This document shows, piece after piece, positions 7,626 through 16,040 of a DNA stretch of 64,000 nt. The position numbers were made by a program, and so were the translations under genes. The notes below the pieces were generated by a model. It was not told where the DNA came from. It did no database searches and saw only the letters and a program-made list of their open reading frames with translations. The DNA is from an uncultured Prevotellaceae bacterium (GTDB lineage: Bacteria > Bacteroidota > Bacteroidia > Bacteroidales > Bacteroidaceae), in contig CAMVDV010000001.1 of the NCBI GenBank assembly GCA_947166305.1, positions 124,001 to 188,000 of the forward strand, given 5' to 3'. Each line of letters starts with the position of its first letter. Position 1 is the first letter of the stretch.

Positions 7626-8833
7626 AAAACGCTCACCTCACCCTGACTCTCCTCATTCTGAGTCTGTTTCACTTCTCGCAGGGCAATGCCTGCACCTCCT
7701 TCATCGTGTCCGGGAAAGCCACAGCCGACGGGCGTCCGATGATCTTCAAGAACCGTGACACTGGCGACCAGAACAACGTCGTGGCCGTGGTTCAAGGCGA
7801 GCGTTACCGATACATGGGTATAGCAGCGTCGTGGGACGAGAAGCCCATCAGCATTTGGGGCGGGCACAACGAGGTCGGTTTCGCCATTATCAACACGGCT
7901 GCTTACAACATGAACGGCTGCGAAGGCAAGGACACCGACAACGACGGACGTGTGATGCGTCGTGCCTTGGAGGTTTGTCGAACGCTGTCGGACTTTGAGC
8001 ATCTGCTCGATACCTTGCCGATGCCTCTTGGCGTGAACTCCAACTACGGCGTCCTTGACGCTGAGGGCGGATGCGCTTATTATGAAACAGGCGACTACGA
8101 CTTCAACAAGTTCGATGCCAACGACCCTGATGTTGCCCCCGATGGCTACTTGATGCGCACGAACCACGGCATGAGTGGCTGCCGCGACATCGACCGTGGA
8201 GTGGAGCGTTTTATGGCAATCACTGACTTCATGGCAGATGCTCACAGCAAGGGAAACCTTAATGCTGAGTACCTTATTGCAAACGTGCCACGCTACCTCA
8301 CGCACGGACTGACTAAGCAGAACCTCTACGAGCAGTTGCCGAAGGACGAGAACGACACGCACTTCATCCATTTCTCCGAGTTCATTCCCCGCTACATCAC
8401 GTCGTGTGCCGTCTTGATTCAAGGCGTCGCTCCGGGCGAATCGCCTTCGCACACCATTGGTTGGACCAATATCGGATGGCCTTGCGCATCGGTTGCCATT
8501 CCTTTGATGCTTCAGCCCGACGTGTCTCTCCCCACCATTGTCCAGCATGGAGAGAAGGGCAAGGCATGGCTTTGTACGGAGTCCATCGGGCAGAAGTTGA
8601 AGGTCTTCAGTCTGAAGCGAGGCAACAAGCGCGACTACATCGACCTCTGCAAGCTGATAAATGCGGCCGGCACGGGCATCGTGCAGCGCATCATGCCCCT
8701 GGAGCGCGAGGTCTTCGACCAGGCTCGCGAGGTCTTGACGAAGGTCAGGAAAGGGAAGAACAGCGCAAAAGCCTTGCAGAAGTATTACGATTGGGTCGAC
8801 GTTTACCTCAAGGAGCATTACCCTTCGGAGTGA
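7622..8833 (+). CDS. Secreted Ntn-hydrolase (C45 / acyl-CoA:6-APA acyltransferase-like, linear amide hydrolase)
   Basis: 403 aa. A signal peptide ends just before Cys24 (QGNA-CTSFIVSGKATADG), so cleavage would expose an N-terminal Cys nucleophile; the CTSF start followed by an FKNRDT motif is typical of choloylglycine-hydrolase-like and C45 peptidase families that cut linear amide bonds. GGHNEVGFAIINTAAYN and NYGVLDAEGGCAYYET continue the family pattern, and an RTNH motif lies mid-protein. It overlaps the TPR gene by 4 bases and is surely cotranscribed. The substrate cannot be told from sequence; bile-salt or N-acyl amino acid hydrolysis are possibilities. Confidence 0.8.
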   Translation: MKNAHLTLTLLILSLFHFSQGNACTSFIVSGKATADGRPMIFKNRDTGDQNNVVAVVQGERYRYMGIAASWDEKPISIWGGHNEVGFAIINTAAYNMNGCEGKDTDNDGRVMRRALEVCRTLSDFEHLLDTLPMPLGVNSNYGVLDAEGGCAYYETGDYDFNKFDANDPDVAPDGYLMRTNHGMSGCRDIDRGVERFMAITDFMADAHSKGNLNAEYLIANVPRYLTHGLTKQNLYEQLPKDENDTHFIHFSEFIPRYITSCAVLIQGVAPGESPSHTIGWTNIGWPCASVAIPLMLQPDVSLPTIVQHGEKGKAWLCTESIGQKLKVFSLKRGNKRDYIDLCKLINAAGTGIVQRIMPLEREVFDQAREVLTKVRKGKNSAKALQKYYDWVDVYLKEHYPSE

Positions 8834-8898
8834 ACATCATGCCCGTTTCACCTGTGAGCCAAGCCCATGCTATTCAAAATTCCCGACGAGTCCACACG

Positions 8899-8964
8899 AA
8901 GGTTTGCCGAAATCTTCATAAGGATTTGCCGAAATCCACACGAGGATTTCGACGAGTCTACTCG
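8899..8964. repeat. 22-base-period array (AGGATTTGCCGAAATCC type)
   Basis: Three units in strict register (8899, 8921, 8943). Units contain the dyad AAATCC...GGATTT. The same family is at 31035-31100, and one like it at the right edge. This starts the gene-free stretch 8834-9496. Confidence 0.85.
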
Positions 8965-8982
8965 GGCTTCTGAATAACTACT

Positions 8983-9070
8983 CGTTAGTAAACTGCAATC
9001 CATTCGTTAGTAAATTGCAATCCACGCGTTAGTAAATTGCAATCCACGCGTTAGTAAATTGCCATTTACT
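8983..9070. repeat. 22-base-period array (CGTTAGTAAATTGCAATCC type)
   Basis: Four units start at 8983, 9005, 9027 and 9049; the second and third are identical. The motif family recurs at 20249-20314 and 40188-40253. Confidence 0.9.
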
Positions 9071-9135
9071 CATGGAGATGTTTTAAGCTAACGTCAGCTC
9101 GGCGAGAAAGAATCAATGTGACACGCTCTGCCCAA

Positions 9136-9229
9136 GTAGGGACGCGCCGTGGCGCGTCCGCTATACGCGGTACATTCTTCTCCGCTGTTCCTTCGCCGCG
9201 AACACGGACGCGCCACGGCGCGTCCCTAC
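9136..9229. repeat. Inverted-repeat element with TAGGGACGCGCC ends
   Basis: Left end TAGGGACGCGCC-GTGGCGCGTCCG (9137-9160) and its reverse complement at 9205-9228 bracket 44 bases of unrelated sequence. Each end is itself a near-palindrome. Two more copies are at 32011-32153 and 40032-40155. Looks like a small non-autonomous (REP/MITE-like) element. It sits between two 22-base arrays. Confidence 0.8.
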
Positions 9230-9290
9230 AGGGAGAGGTTGGCATTTTCTCTTATGCTATGATTCGTTTGGAATGTCAACGTCAATGACT

Positions 9291-9360
9291 CACGTTTACT
9301 TCGCCAACTAACCACGTTTACTTTGCCAACTAACCACGTTTACTTTGCCAACTAACCACG
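9291..9360. repeat. 22-base-period array (CACGTTTACTTTGCCAAC type)
   Basis: Three near-identical units (9291, 9313, 9335) plus a CACG start of a fourth. Same family as 20161-20204, 31900-32009 and 39917-39982. Confidence 0.9.
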
Positions 9361-9461
9361 ATGCGACGGCAAACTCACCGTGTGCAGCGGGGCTTTATGC
9401 CCTTTTTCTCCTTTTCGTCAGATTTTTCAGCTTTACGTTTCCTACTTTCAATTATTTGTTG

Positions 9462-9469
9462 TACCTTTG
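9462..9469 (+). promoter_or_regulatory. Bacteroidetes -7 box TACCTTTG for thrS
   Basis: TACCTTTG lies 28 bases before the ATG at 9497. The -33 element is not obvious. Confidence 0.6.
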
Positions 9470-9496
9470 CAACTTGAAAATAATAAAACAGGATAT

Positions 9497-11455
9497 ATGA
9501 TGGTAAAGATTACTTTCCCCGATGGCTCCGTCCGTGAGTATGAGAGCGGCGTCACTGGCTATGAGATTGCACAGAGTATTTCACCCCGACTGGCTCAGGA
9601 CGTCGTGGCTTGCGGCGTCGACGGCGAGACGACAGAACTGAACCGTCCCATCACGAAGGATGCCAGCGTCAAGCTCTACAAGTTCGACGACGAAGAGGGC
9701 AAACATGCCTTTTGGCACACCAGCGCCCACCTGTTGGCAGAGGCCCTGCAAGAGCTCTATCCCGGCATTCAGTTCGGTTTCGGCCCCGCCATCGAGAACG
9801 GCTTCTTCTACGATGTCCTGCTCCCCGACGGCAAGCAGATAGGCGAGGGCGACTTCAAGACCATTGAAGACAAGATGCTCGAGCTGGCACGCAAGGACGA
9901 GCCTGTGGTGCGTAAGGAGATAAGCAAGGCAGACAGTCTCGCCCTCTTTGGTGCTGCCGGACAGACCTACAAGTGCGAACATATCGACCAAGACCTTGAG
10001 GACGGCAGCATCACGACCTATACTCAAGGCAACTTCACCGACCTCTGCAAGGGTCCCCACATCGTCAGCACCGGCATCATCAAAGCCGTCAAGCTGATGA
10101 GCATTGCCGGAGCCTTCTGGCGCGGCGACGCTACGAAGGACCAGATGCAACGCCTCTACGGCATCTCCTATCCTAAGAAGAAGATGCTCGACGAGTATCT
10201 GGTGATGCTCGAAGAAGCCAAGAAGCGCGACCATCGCAAGATAGGCAAGGAGATGGAGCTCTTCATGTTCAGCGAACGCGTCGGCAAAGGTCTCCCCATC
10301 TGGCTGCCTAAAGGCACCGACCTGCGCCTGCGTCTTCAGGAAATGCTCCGCAAGATTCAGAAGCAGTATGGCTATCAGGAAGTCATCACACCCAATATCG
10401 GCGGCAAGAACCTCTACATGACCTCCGGCCACTGGGACCATTACGGCAAGGATAGCTTCCAGCCCATCCAGACTCCCGAAGAGGGCGAGGAATATCTGCT
10501 CAAGCCGATGAACTGCCCGCATCACTGCGAAATCTTTGCCAACAGGCCTCGCTCCTACAAAGAGCTGCCGTTCCGTTGTGCAGAGTTTGGCACAGTCTAT
10601 CGCTACGAGCAAAGTGGCGAGTTACATGGCCTCACGCGCGTCCGTTGCTTCACACAAGACGATGCCCACATCTTCTGCCGTCCCGACCAGGTGAAGCGCG
10701 AGTTCATCAACGTGATGGATATCATCCAGCGCGTCTTCAAGACCTTCAACTTCAGCGAAGAGAACGTGGAGGTGCAAATCTCTCTGCGCGACCCTAACGA
10801 CAAGGAGAAGTACATCGGTTCCGACGAGGATTGGGCAAACGCCGAGCAAGCCATCATCGATGCCTGCGCCGAGAAGGGCATGAAGGCACGTCAGGAGCTT
10901 GGCGAGGCAGCCTTCTATGGTCCTAAGCTCGACTTTATGGTGAAGGATGCCATCGGTCGCCGCTGGCAGCTCGGAACCATTCAAGTCGATTACCAATTGC
11001 CCCAACGCTTCCAACTTGAATACGTCGGCGAAGATGGTCAGAAACATCGTCCCGTCATGATTCACCGCGCGCCCTTCGGCTCCATGGAACGCTTCGTGGC
11101 AGTCCTCATCGAACATACAGCAGGCCATTTCCCCCTCTGGCTCACGCCCGACCAAGTTGCTATCCTGCCCGTCAGCGAGAAGTATCAGGAGTACGCCGAA
11201 CAGCTCAAGGCTTATTTCGATACGCAAGACGTGCGCTCCGTCATCGATGACCGCAGTGAGAAGATTGGTCGCAAGATACGCGACACCGAACTTCGCCACA
11301 TTCCCTACATGCTCATCGTCGGAGAGAAGGAACAGGCCGAAGGCACCGTCTCGATGCGTCAGCGCGGTGGCGGCGAGCAGGCAAGCATGACGATGGAAGC
11401 CTTCGCCCAGCGCATCAAGGACGAAGTGGCACAGATGCTCAGCGCCACGGTTTAG
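9497..11455 (+). CDS. thrS: Threonine-tRNA ligase
   Basis: Charges tRNA-Thr; class II synthetase. From ATG 9497 (652 aa) the domains run TGS (residues 1-60, [17 protein letters not shown]), the N2 editing domain with [11 protein letters not shown] and the FTDLCKGPH metal motif, the catalytic core with class II motifs 1-3 ([10 protein letters not shown] zinc Cys, [35 protein letters not shown], and [11 protein letters not shown]), and a C-terminal anticodon-binding domain. ATG at 9497 is preferred to upstream codons because the TGS domain begins there and a -7 box lies just upstream. The following translation gene infC is 322 bases downstream. Confidence 0.97.
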   Translation: MMVKITFPDGSVREYESGVTGYEIAQSISPRLAQDVVACGVDGETTELNRPITKDASVKLYKFDDEEGKHAFWHTSAHLLAEALQELYPGIQFGFGPAIENGFFYDVLLPDGKQIGEGDFKTIEDKMLELARKDEPVVRKEISKADSLALFGAAGQTYKCEHIDQDLEDGSITTYTQGNFTDLCKGPHIVSTGIIKAVKLMSIAGAFWRGDATKDQMQRLYGISYPKKKMLDEYLVMLEEAKKRDHRKIGKEMELFMFSERVGKGLPIWLPKGTDLRLRLQEMLRKIQKQYGYQEVITPNIGGKNLYMTSGHWDHYGKDSFQPIQTPEEGEEYLLKPMNCPHHCEIFANRPRSYKELPFRCAEFGTVYRYEQSGELHGLTRVRCFTQDDAHIFCRPDQVKREFINVMDIIQRVFKTFNFSEENVEVQISLRDPNDKEKYIGSDEDWANAEQAIIDACAEKGMKARQELGEAAFYGPKLDFMVKDAIGRRWQLGTIQVDYQLPQRFQLEYVGEDGQKHRPVMIHRAPFGSMERFVAVLIEHTAGHFPLWLTPDQVAILPVSEKYQEYAEQLKAYFDTQDVRSVIDDRSEKIGRKIRDTELRHIPYMLIVGEKEQAEGTVSMRQRGGGEQASMTMEAFAQRIKDEVAQMLSATV

Positions 11456-11670
11456 TGTTCCACTAACAAGACACTACATTATTATATATATACGCGCGTG
11501 CCCGCATGAGAGAATACATTCCTCGCGTGCGGACACGTCGTGTAGAGAGTCCTCCCTCGGCTGCCTATGTGTCAGGAACGTGGACTTGCCTTTTGCTTGC
11601 TGAGTGTATGAAATGTGGCGAAAAAGGATAAAAAAGAAGAAGAAAATTTTGTGCTTTCGGCTAAAAATGC
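11456..11670. other. thrS-infC spacer with an imperfect hairpin
   Basis: An imperfect inverted repeat (CGTGCCCGCATGAGAG near 11493 against CTCGCGTGCGGACACG near 11524) could form a stem after thrS. No T-run follows, so a terminator role is unsure; it could also act as a leader for infC. I see no gene here. Confidence 0.35.
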
Positions 11671-11678
11671 TAAATTTG
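11648..11678 (+). promoter_or_regulatory. Promoter of the infC-rpmI-rplT cluster
   Basis: TTTG (11648-11651), a 19-base gap and TAAATTTG (11671-11678) fit the Bacteroidetes consensus very well. The start codon at 11778 is 100 bases on, leaving room for a regulatory leader. Confidence 0.75.
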
Positions 11679-11777
11679 CAGCCGCAAAAGAAATAAAAGA
11701 ATCAAACGAGAAGAAGAAAAGCTCAAACGAGCAAGAACAATTAAAAAGGAAGTAAAGCGCTCAGCGCAGGACACTTG

Positions 11778-12437
11778 ATGAAGAAACCTAATCTGAAACA
11801 GCAGTATCGCGTCAACGAACAGATTCGTGTCCGCGAAGTCCGTATCGTCGGCGACGACATCGAGAGTAGCGTCGTCTCAACCTCAAAGGCTTTGCAAATG
11901 GCGGAGCAACGTGGCGTCGACCTCGTAGAGATTTCTCCCAACGCAGAGCCTCCTGTGTGCCGACTCATCGACTACAGCAAGTTCATCTATCAGCAGAAGA
12001 AGCACCAGAAGGAGATTAAGGCCAAGCAAGTGAAGGTGGACGTCAAGGAGATTCGATTCGGTCCGCAGACAGATGACCACGATTACAACTTCAAGCTCAA
12101 GCACGCCCAAGGCTTCCTCAGCGACGGCGATAAGGTGAAAGCCTACGTTTTCTTCAAGGGCCGAAGCATTCTCTTCAAGGAACAAGGCGAGGTGCTTTTG
12201 CTTCGCTTCGCTGCCGACCTGGAGGAATACGGCAAGGTGGAACAGATGCCACAGCTCGAAGGTAAGCGCATGATCATGTTCCTCGCTCCGAAGAAGCAGG
12301 CAAGCACTGTCAAGAAAGCTCAGGAAGAGAGCGATGCTTCCTCTGAAATCCCGATGCGCGAGAAGAAGGCTCCGCAGCAGAAGGCTCGCAAGGAGTACAC
12401 CGGACCGAAGGTGGAAGGCGAGGACTTCGACGACTAA
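11778..12437 (+). CDS. infC: Translation initiation factor IF-3
   Basis: Binds the 30S subunit, checks the start codon and prevents early 50S joining. The N-terminal domain ([18 protein letters not shown]), the very conserved [23 protein letters not shown] and the C-terminal domain ([25 protein letters not shown]) are all present. 219 aa is longer than the enteric protein because of a charged C-terminal tail ([25 protein letters not shown]), usual in Bacteroidetes. Start is a normal ATG at 11778, not the AUU seen in enterics. First gene of the infC-rpmI-rplT group. Confidence 0.96.
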   Translation: MKKPNLKQQYRVNEQIRVREVRIVGDDIESSVVSTSKALQMAEQRGVDLVEISPNAEPPVCRLIDYSKFIYQQKKHQKEIKAKQVKVDVKEIRFGPQTDDHDYNFKLKHAQGFLSDGDKVKAYVFFKGRSILFKEQGEVLLLRFAADLEEYGKVEQMPQLEGKRMIMFLAPKKQASTVKKAQEESDASSEIPMREKKAPQQKARKEYTGPKVEGEDFDD

Positions 12438-12506
12438 TGTGAGAAAAGTGCGTAACGCCTGGTATATGCGTTGCCACATAATTAATAACAATTAAATAAC
12501 AAAAAA

Positions 12507-12704
12507 ATGCCAAAAGTAAAGACTAACTCCGGTGCGAAGAAGAGATTCACGTTCACCGGAACAGGCAAGGTGAAGCGTCACCACGCTTATCACAGCCACA
12601 TCCTGACGAAGAAGACCAAGAAGCAGAAGCGCAACCTCGACCACAGCGCTATCGTTGTTCGTGAGAACATGAAGCAGGTCCGCGACCTCCTCTGCCTTCG
12701 CTAA
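12507..12704 (+). CDS. rpmI: 50S ribosomal protein L35
   Basis: 65 aa, bL35: [14 protein letters not shown], then [20 protein letters not shown] and a basic core, full length for the family. It follows infC by 69 bases in the conserved order. The gap to rplT (171 bases) is longer than usual and holds a heptamer array. Confidence 0.96.
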   Translation: MPKVKTNSGAKKRFTFTGTGKVKRHHAYHSHILTKKTKKQKRNLDHSAIVVRENMKQVRDLLCLR

Positions 12705-12774
12705 ACATCTGCAAACTCAGGAATCAGTTTTAACTTTAGTTATTAACCGAATGCTTTAGCACATTAAGTTCAAA

Positions 12775-12806
12775 CATTGACCATTGACCATTGACTATTG
12801 ACCATT
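12775..12806. repeat. TTGACCA heptamer array between rpmI and rplT
   Basis: Four 7-base units (ATTGACC, ATTGACC, ATTGACT, ATTGACC), then a looser ATTGTGAC/ATTGTGAAATTGTCAAA tract to about 12835. Same family as at 5534-5574. Confidence 0.85.
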
Positions 12807-12875
12807 AAATTGTGACATTGTGAAATTGTCAAATCGTAAATGCTTTGGCGCTAACATTCAAAAAGAAACAAAATT

Positions 12876-13220
12876 ATGCCAAGATCAGTAAATCATGTAG
12901 CTTCAAGAGCTAAGAGAAAGAAAATTCTGGGTTTGACCAGAGGTTATTTCGGTGCGCGCAAGAACGTGTGGACCGTTGCCAAGAACACTTGGGAGAAAGG
13001 CCTCACCTATGCTTACCGCGACCGTCGCAACAAGAAGCGCAACTTCCGTGCTCTGTGGATTCAGCGTATTAACGCTGCAGCCCGCTTGGAAGGTCTCAGC
13101 TACAGCCAGCTGATGGGTCTGTTGCACAAGGCCGGCATCGAGATCAACCGCAAGGTTCTCGCTGACCTCGCCGTGAACTATCCCGACGCATTCAAGGCTG
13201 TTGTGGCAAAAGTGAAGTAA
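12876..13220 (+). CDS. rplT: 50S ribosomal protein L20
   Basis: 114 aa, bL20: [30 protein letters not shown] with the long basic N-terminal helix, then [25 protein letters not shown] and the C-terminal globular part. In other bacteria L20 represses its own operon through a leader; whether that holds here cannot be seen. Last gene of the group, followed by a clear terminator. Confidence 0.97.
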   Translation: MPRSVNHVASRAKRKKILGLTRGYFGARKNVWTVAKNTWEKGLTYAYRDRRNKKRNFRALWIQRINAAARLEGLSYSQLMGLLHKAGIEINRKVLADLAVNYPDAFKAVVAKVK

Positions 13221-13262
13221 CCCGGAGGACTCACATCACTTCGAGATTTACAAAATCAAAGG

Positions 13263-13302
13263 GGAGGGAAATGCCTTGGTGCGTTTCCCTCCTTCTTTTT
13301 TT
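13263..13302 (+). terminator. Rho-independent terminator after rplT
   Basis: Stem GGAGGGAAA (13263-13271) with TTTCCCTCC (13284-13292), a 12-base loop and a T-rich run (TTCTTTTTTT). It lies 43 bases after the rplT stop. Confidence 0.85.
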
Positions 13303-13374
13303 GTGCGTTGCGAGGCGAGGGACGTTTCCTTTCTTGCCTATGTCCTTGGCCTTGTTTTTGTCGCTCCACGAGGT

Positions 13375-13528
13375 GTGGGGAAAAGGCTGTGGGGTTGTGG
13401 GGAAAAGGCTGTCGGGTTGTGGGGTAAAGGCTACAGGGTTCCCGGAGAAACACCGCAGGGAGAAAACACAAACGCAACACGGAGGAAATACAATCGCTGC
13501 AGGGAGGAAATCCAATCGCCGCAGGGTG
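13375..13528. repeat. 22-base-period array, seven units with changing motif
   Basis: Units start at 13375, 13397, 13419, 13441, 13463, 13485 and 13507. The first three share GTGGGGAAAAGGCTGT; the last four share a GAAA-CAATCGC-GCAGGGAG pattern. The register of 22 is kept across the change. This fills the rplT-pgk gap with no gene. Confidence 0.85.
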
Positions 13529-13695
13529 CGTTTCATGACGTCGCGGGGAGGGCGTGGCGATGCCTGCGATGTCTTTTGCCGGAAAAGGGCGATGTCGTTG
13601 GCGGTTTGGGAAACTTTTCCAAGCGTTTCACAGATGCTTTCCGTCAATTTTTAACTTTTTAACTTTATAACTTTTAATTTCTCACTTATTTGTCG

Positions 13696-13703
13696 TACCT
13701 TTG
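13696..13703 (+). promoter_or_regulatory. Bacteroidetes -7 box TACCTTTG for pgk
   Basis: TACCTTTG 48 bases before the pgk ATG at 13751; AT-rich simple repeats (AACTTTTTAACTTTATAAC) lie upstream. Confidence 0.6.
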
Positions 13704-13750
13704 TGCCCAAAGAAACGAGAACAAAAAATCAATCAATCTAAGTTTACATT

Positions 13751-15019
13751 ATGACAATCAGTGAGTACAACTTTGCCGGCAAGAAGGCAATCGTGCGCGT
13801 TGACTTCAACGTGCCCCTGAACGAGAATGGTGAGATTACGGACGACACGCGCATCCGCGGCGCGCTGCCCACGCTGAAGAAGATTATCGCCGACGGCGGT
13901 GCTGCCATCATCATGAGCCACATGGGCAAACCCAAGGGCAAGGTGAATCCCAAGCTCTCCCTTGGCCAGATACGTGCTGCCGTGGAGAAGGCCATCGGCT
14001 GTCCCGTCAGCTTTGCTCCCGACTGCGCTAAGGCTCAGGACGCTGCCAAGGCGCTGAAGATGGGCGAGGCTCTCTTGCTGGAGAACCTCCGCTACTATCC
14101 AGAGGAGGAGGGCAAGCCCGTGGGAATCGACAAGGAAGATCCTGCCTACGAAGAGGCTAAGAAGGAGATGAAGGCTCGCCAGAAGGAGTTTGCCAAGACC
14201 CTTGCCAGCTATGCCGACTGCTATGTGATGGATGCCTTTGGCACTGCCCACCGCAAGCACGCTTCCACCGCCGTCATCGCCGATTACTTCGACGCCGACA
14301 GCAAGATGCTTGGCTTCCTCATGGAGAAGGAAGTGAAGGCTGTGGACAACGTCCTCTCCAACATCAAGCGTCCCTTCGTGGCCATCATGGGTGGCTCCAA
14401 GGTGAGCACGAAGATCGGCATCATCGAGAACCTGCTGGGCAAGGTGGACAAGCTCATCCTCTGCGGCGGCATGACCTACACCTTCTCCAAGGCCCACGGC
14501 GGCAAAATCGGCGATTCCATCGTGGAGCTCGACAAGCTCGACGTGGCTCTCGAAGTGGAGAGAAAGGCCAAGGAGAACGGCGTGGAGCTCGTCCTGGGTT
14601 GCGACAGCGTTTGCTGCAACGGCTATGACTTCGGCACTTTCAGCGTGAAGCCCGGCGCTCAGGTGAAAGTCTTCCCCTCCAATGCCATCGAAGACGGCTG
14701 GGATGGCCTCGACGCCGGTCCGGAGAGCCGCAAGAAGTTTGCCGAAGCCATCAAGGGCGCCAAGACTATCCTCTGGAACGGTCCTGCAGGATGCTTCGAA
14801 TGCGACGAATTCACCGCCGGCAGCCGTGCCGTGGGTGAGGCTATCGCACAGGCCACGGCCGAAGGAGCCTTCTCCCTCATCGGCGGAGGCGACAGCGTGG
14901 CTTGCTGCACCAAGTTCGGTCTGACCGACAAGGTGAGCTACATCAGCACCGGAGGCGGTGCCCTGCTCGAAGCCATCGAAGGCAAAGTGCTCCCGGGCGT
15001 AGCAGCCATCAAGGGATAA
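13751..15019 (+). CDS. pgk: Phosphoglycerate kinase
   Basis: Glycolytic enzyme transferring phosphate from 1,3-bisphosphoglycerate to ADP. N-terminal substrate domain has [27 protein letters not shown] and SHMGKPKG; the C-terminal nucleotide domain has [25 protein letters not shown] and GGGDSVA near the end. 422 aa, slightly longer than the E. coli enzyme, as usual in Bacteroidetes. Own promoter, then an AT-rich gap of 22 bases to a lipoprotein gene. Confidence 0.97.
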   Translation: MTISEYNFAGKKAIVRVDFNVPLNENGEITDDTRIRGALPTLKKIIADGGAAIIMSHMGKPKGKVNPKLSLGQIRAAVEKAIGCPVSFAPDCAKAQDAAKALKMGEALLLENLRYYPEEEGKPVGIDKEDPAYEEAKKEMKARQKEFAKTLASYADCYVMDAFGTAHRKHASTAVIADYFDADSKMLGFLMEKEVKAVDNVLSNIKRPFVAIMGGSKVSTKIGIIENLLGKVDKLILCGGMTYTFSKAHGGKIGDSIVELDKLDVALEVERKAKENGVELVLGCDSVCCNGYDFGTFSVKPGAQVKVFPSNAIEDGWDGLDAGPESRKKFAEAIKGAKTILWNGPAGCFECDEFTAGSRAVGEAIAQATAEGAFSLIGGGDSVACCTKFGLTDKVSYISTGGGALLEAIEGKVLPGVAAIKG

Positions 15020-15029
15020 ACCAAAAAGG

Positions 15030-15165
15030 GAAAAAGTAAAAGTGAAGAGTGAAAAATCGAAGTTCCCTTTGGTTTCGTCGTCTATGAGAGCTTTTCGGCG
15101 GAACTATCGAGCCAAAGGGTGCTCCTGTCTTTCACTTTTCACTTTTCTCTTTCCACTTTTGTTAG
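15030..15165. repeat. Inverted simple-repeat arms bracketing the lipoprotein start
   Basis: GGGAAAAAGTAAAAGTGAAG-type sequence (15028-15055) and CTTTCACTTTTCACTTTTC-type sequence (15130-15160) are inverse copies of one heptamer family. Inside them CCCTTTGG (15065-15072) pairs with CCAAAGGG. The first 30 or so codons of the gene lie within the structure. Confidence 0.65.
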
Positions 15166-16040
15166 TATCATTCCTGCTGCCCTCTTGTTCCGAAAGGCAA
15201 GAGCCTGTGCAGCAAGAGGCAGACAGCGTGGTGGTGGACACCACGGTGTTGCGCGTCGCAGTCATGCCCGCCATGAATTGTCTGCCAGTCTATTATGCCA
15301 AGCAGAGCGGTCTGTCCGACAGCTTAGGCTTGGACATCAGCCTTGTCCGCTATCAGGCTCAGATGGACATCGACACAGCCATCCTGCGCGGACACGCCGA
15401 CATTGCCTTCACCGACCTCATCCGTTGCGCCGGACTCAGCAAGCAGGGAGCACAGATTGTGCCTTTCGCTTCCTGCGACGAGGCGCTTTCCCTCATCTCG
15501 CTCGACACGAAGCGAGTGAAGACAGTGGGGCAGATGAAGGAACAAATGATTGCCGTCAGCCGCCTCTCCGCCACAGACTATTGGTGCGATCGCCTGCTCG
15601 ATAGTTCACGCATCGCTCACGAAGACATCTATCGTCCGCAAGTCAACGACGTCTGGCTCCGTGCCGAGATGCTCAGACAGGGACTTGTCGATGCCGCTAT
15701 CGTAGGAGAACCGTTTGCCACATGGCTCGCGACGTTGGGGCACAAACGCCTCTTTCAGACCAAAGGGAAAAGGCCGCATCTCTATGCATGGGCCAACATT
15801 TCTGCCACAAAGCAGCAGCAAAAGGACTTCCTCAGCCTGCTCGACTCGGCTCTGTCGCACATGAATAAGGAAGGAGAAGCCGCCCTCTTGCGCGACATCC
15901 TCAAGCAAGAGTACCATTTGCCGCCCGCCGTTGCTGACTCCATCGCACTCCCTCCGCCAGGCCACACCTCACCCGTCGATGAGAAAGAAACGCAGGCGGC
16001 AGGAGAATGGCTGCGGAAAGCCACAAGAATCAAGAAATGA
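15042..16040 (+). CDS. Orphan ABC-type solute-binding lipoprotein (NMT1/THI5-like)
   Basis: Periplasmic-binding-protein fold: VLRVAVMPAMNCLPVYYAKQSGLSDSLGLDISLVRYQAQMDIDTAILRGHADIAFTDLI is the start of an NMT1/SsuA-like domain, with AAIVGEPFATWLA further on. A lipobox LLPSC gives a lipid anchor. No permease or ATPase gene is nearby, so the transport partner is elsewhere or absent; ligand unknown. Start is GTG 15042 or ATG 15084. The N-terminus is odd: the hydrophobic core (SLFTFLFPLLL) is encoded by a TTTTCAC heptamer tract, and the inverse tract lies at the start codon. Its stop overlaps the next start. Confidence 0.75.
   Translation: MKSEKSKFPLVSSSMRAFRRNYRAKGCSCLSLFTFLFPLLLVSFLLPSCSERQEPVQQEADSVVVDTTVLRVAVMPAMNCLPVYYAKQSGLSDSLGLDISLVRYQAQMDIDTAILRGHADIAFTDLIRCAGLSKQGAQIVPFASCDEALSLISLDTKRVKTVGQMKEQMIAVSRLSATDYWCDRLLDSSRIAHEDIYRPQVNDVWLRAEMLRQGLVDAAIVGEPFATWLATLGHKRLFQTKGKRPHLYAWANISATKQQQKDFLSLLDSALSHMNKEGEAALLRDILKQEYHLPPAVADSIALPPPGHTSPVDEKETQAAGEWLRKATRIKK

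Noticed and set aside
7568..8818. 416-codon minus-strand frame over the Ntn hydrolase gene
   Set aside because: Antisense shadow without domain features; the plus-strand gene has a signal peptide and catalytic Cys.
8899..9360. CRISPR-like repeat array
   Set aside because: Units are contiguous with no unique spacers, the period is 22, and no cas gene is near.
11456..11777. tRNA or riboswitch in the thrS-infC spacer
   Set aside because: No cloverleaf or T-loop sequence and no recognised aptamer; only an imperfect hairpin and a promoter are visible.
13276..13662. Plus-strand frames across the rplT-pgk spacer
   Set aside because: They translate the terminator and the 22-base array, with no promoter or family match.
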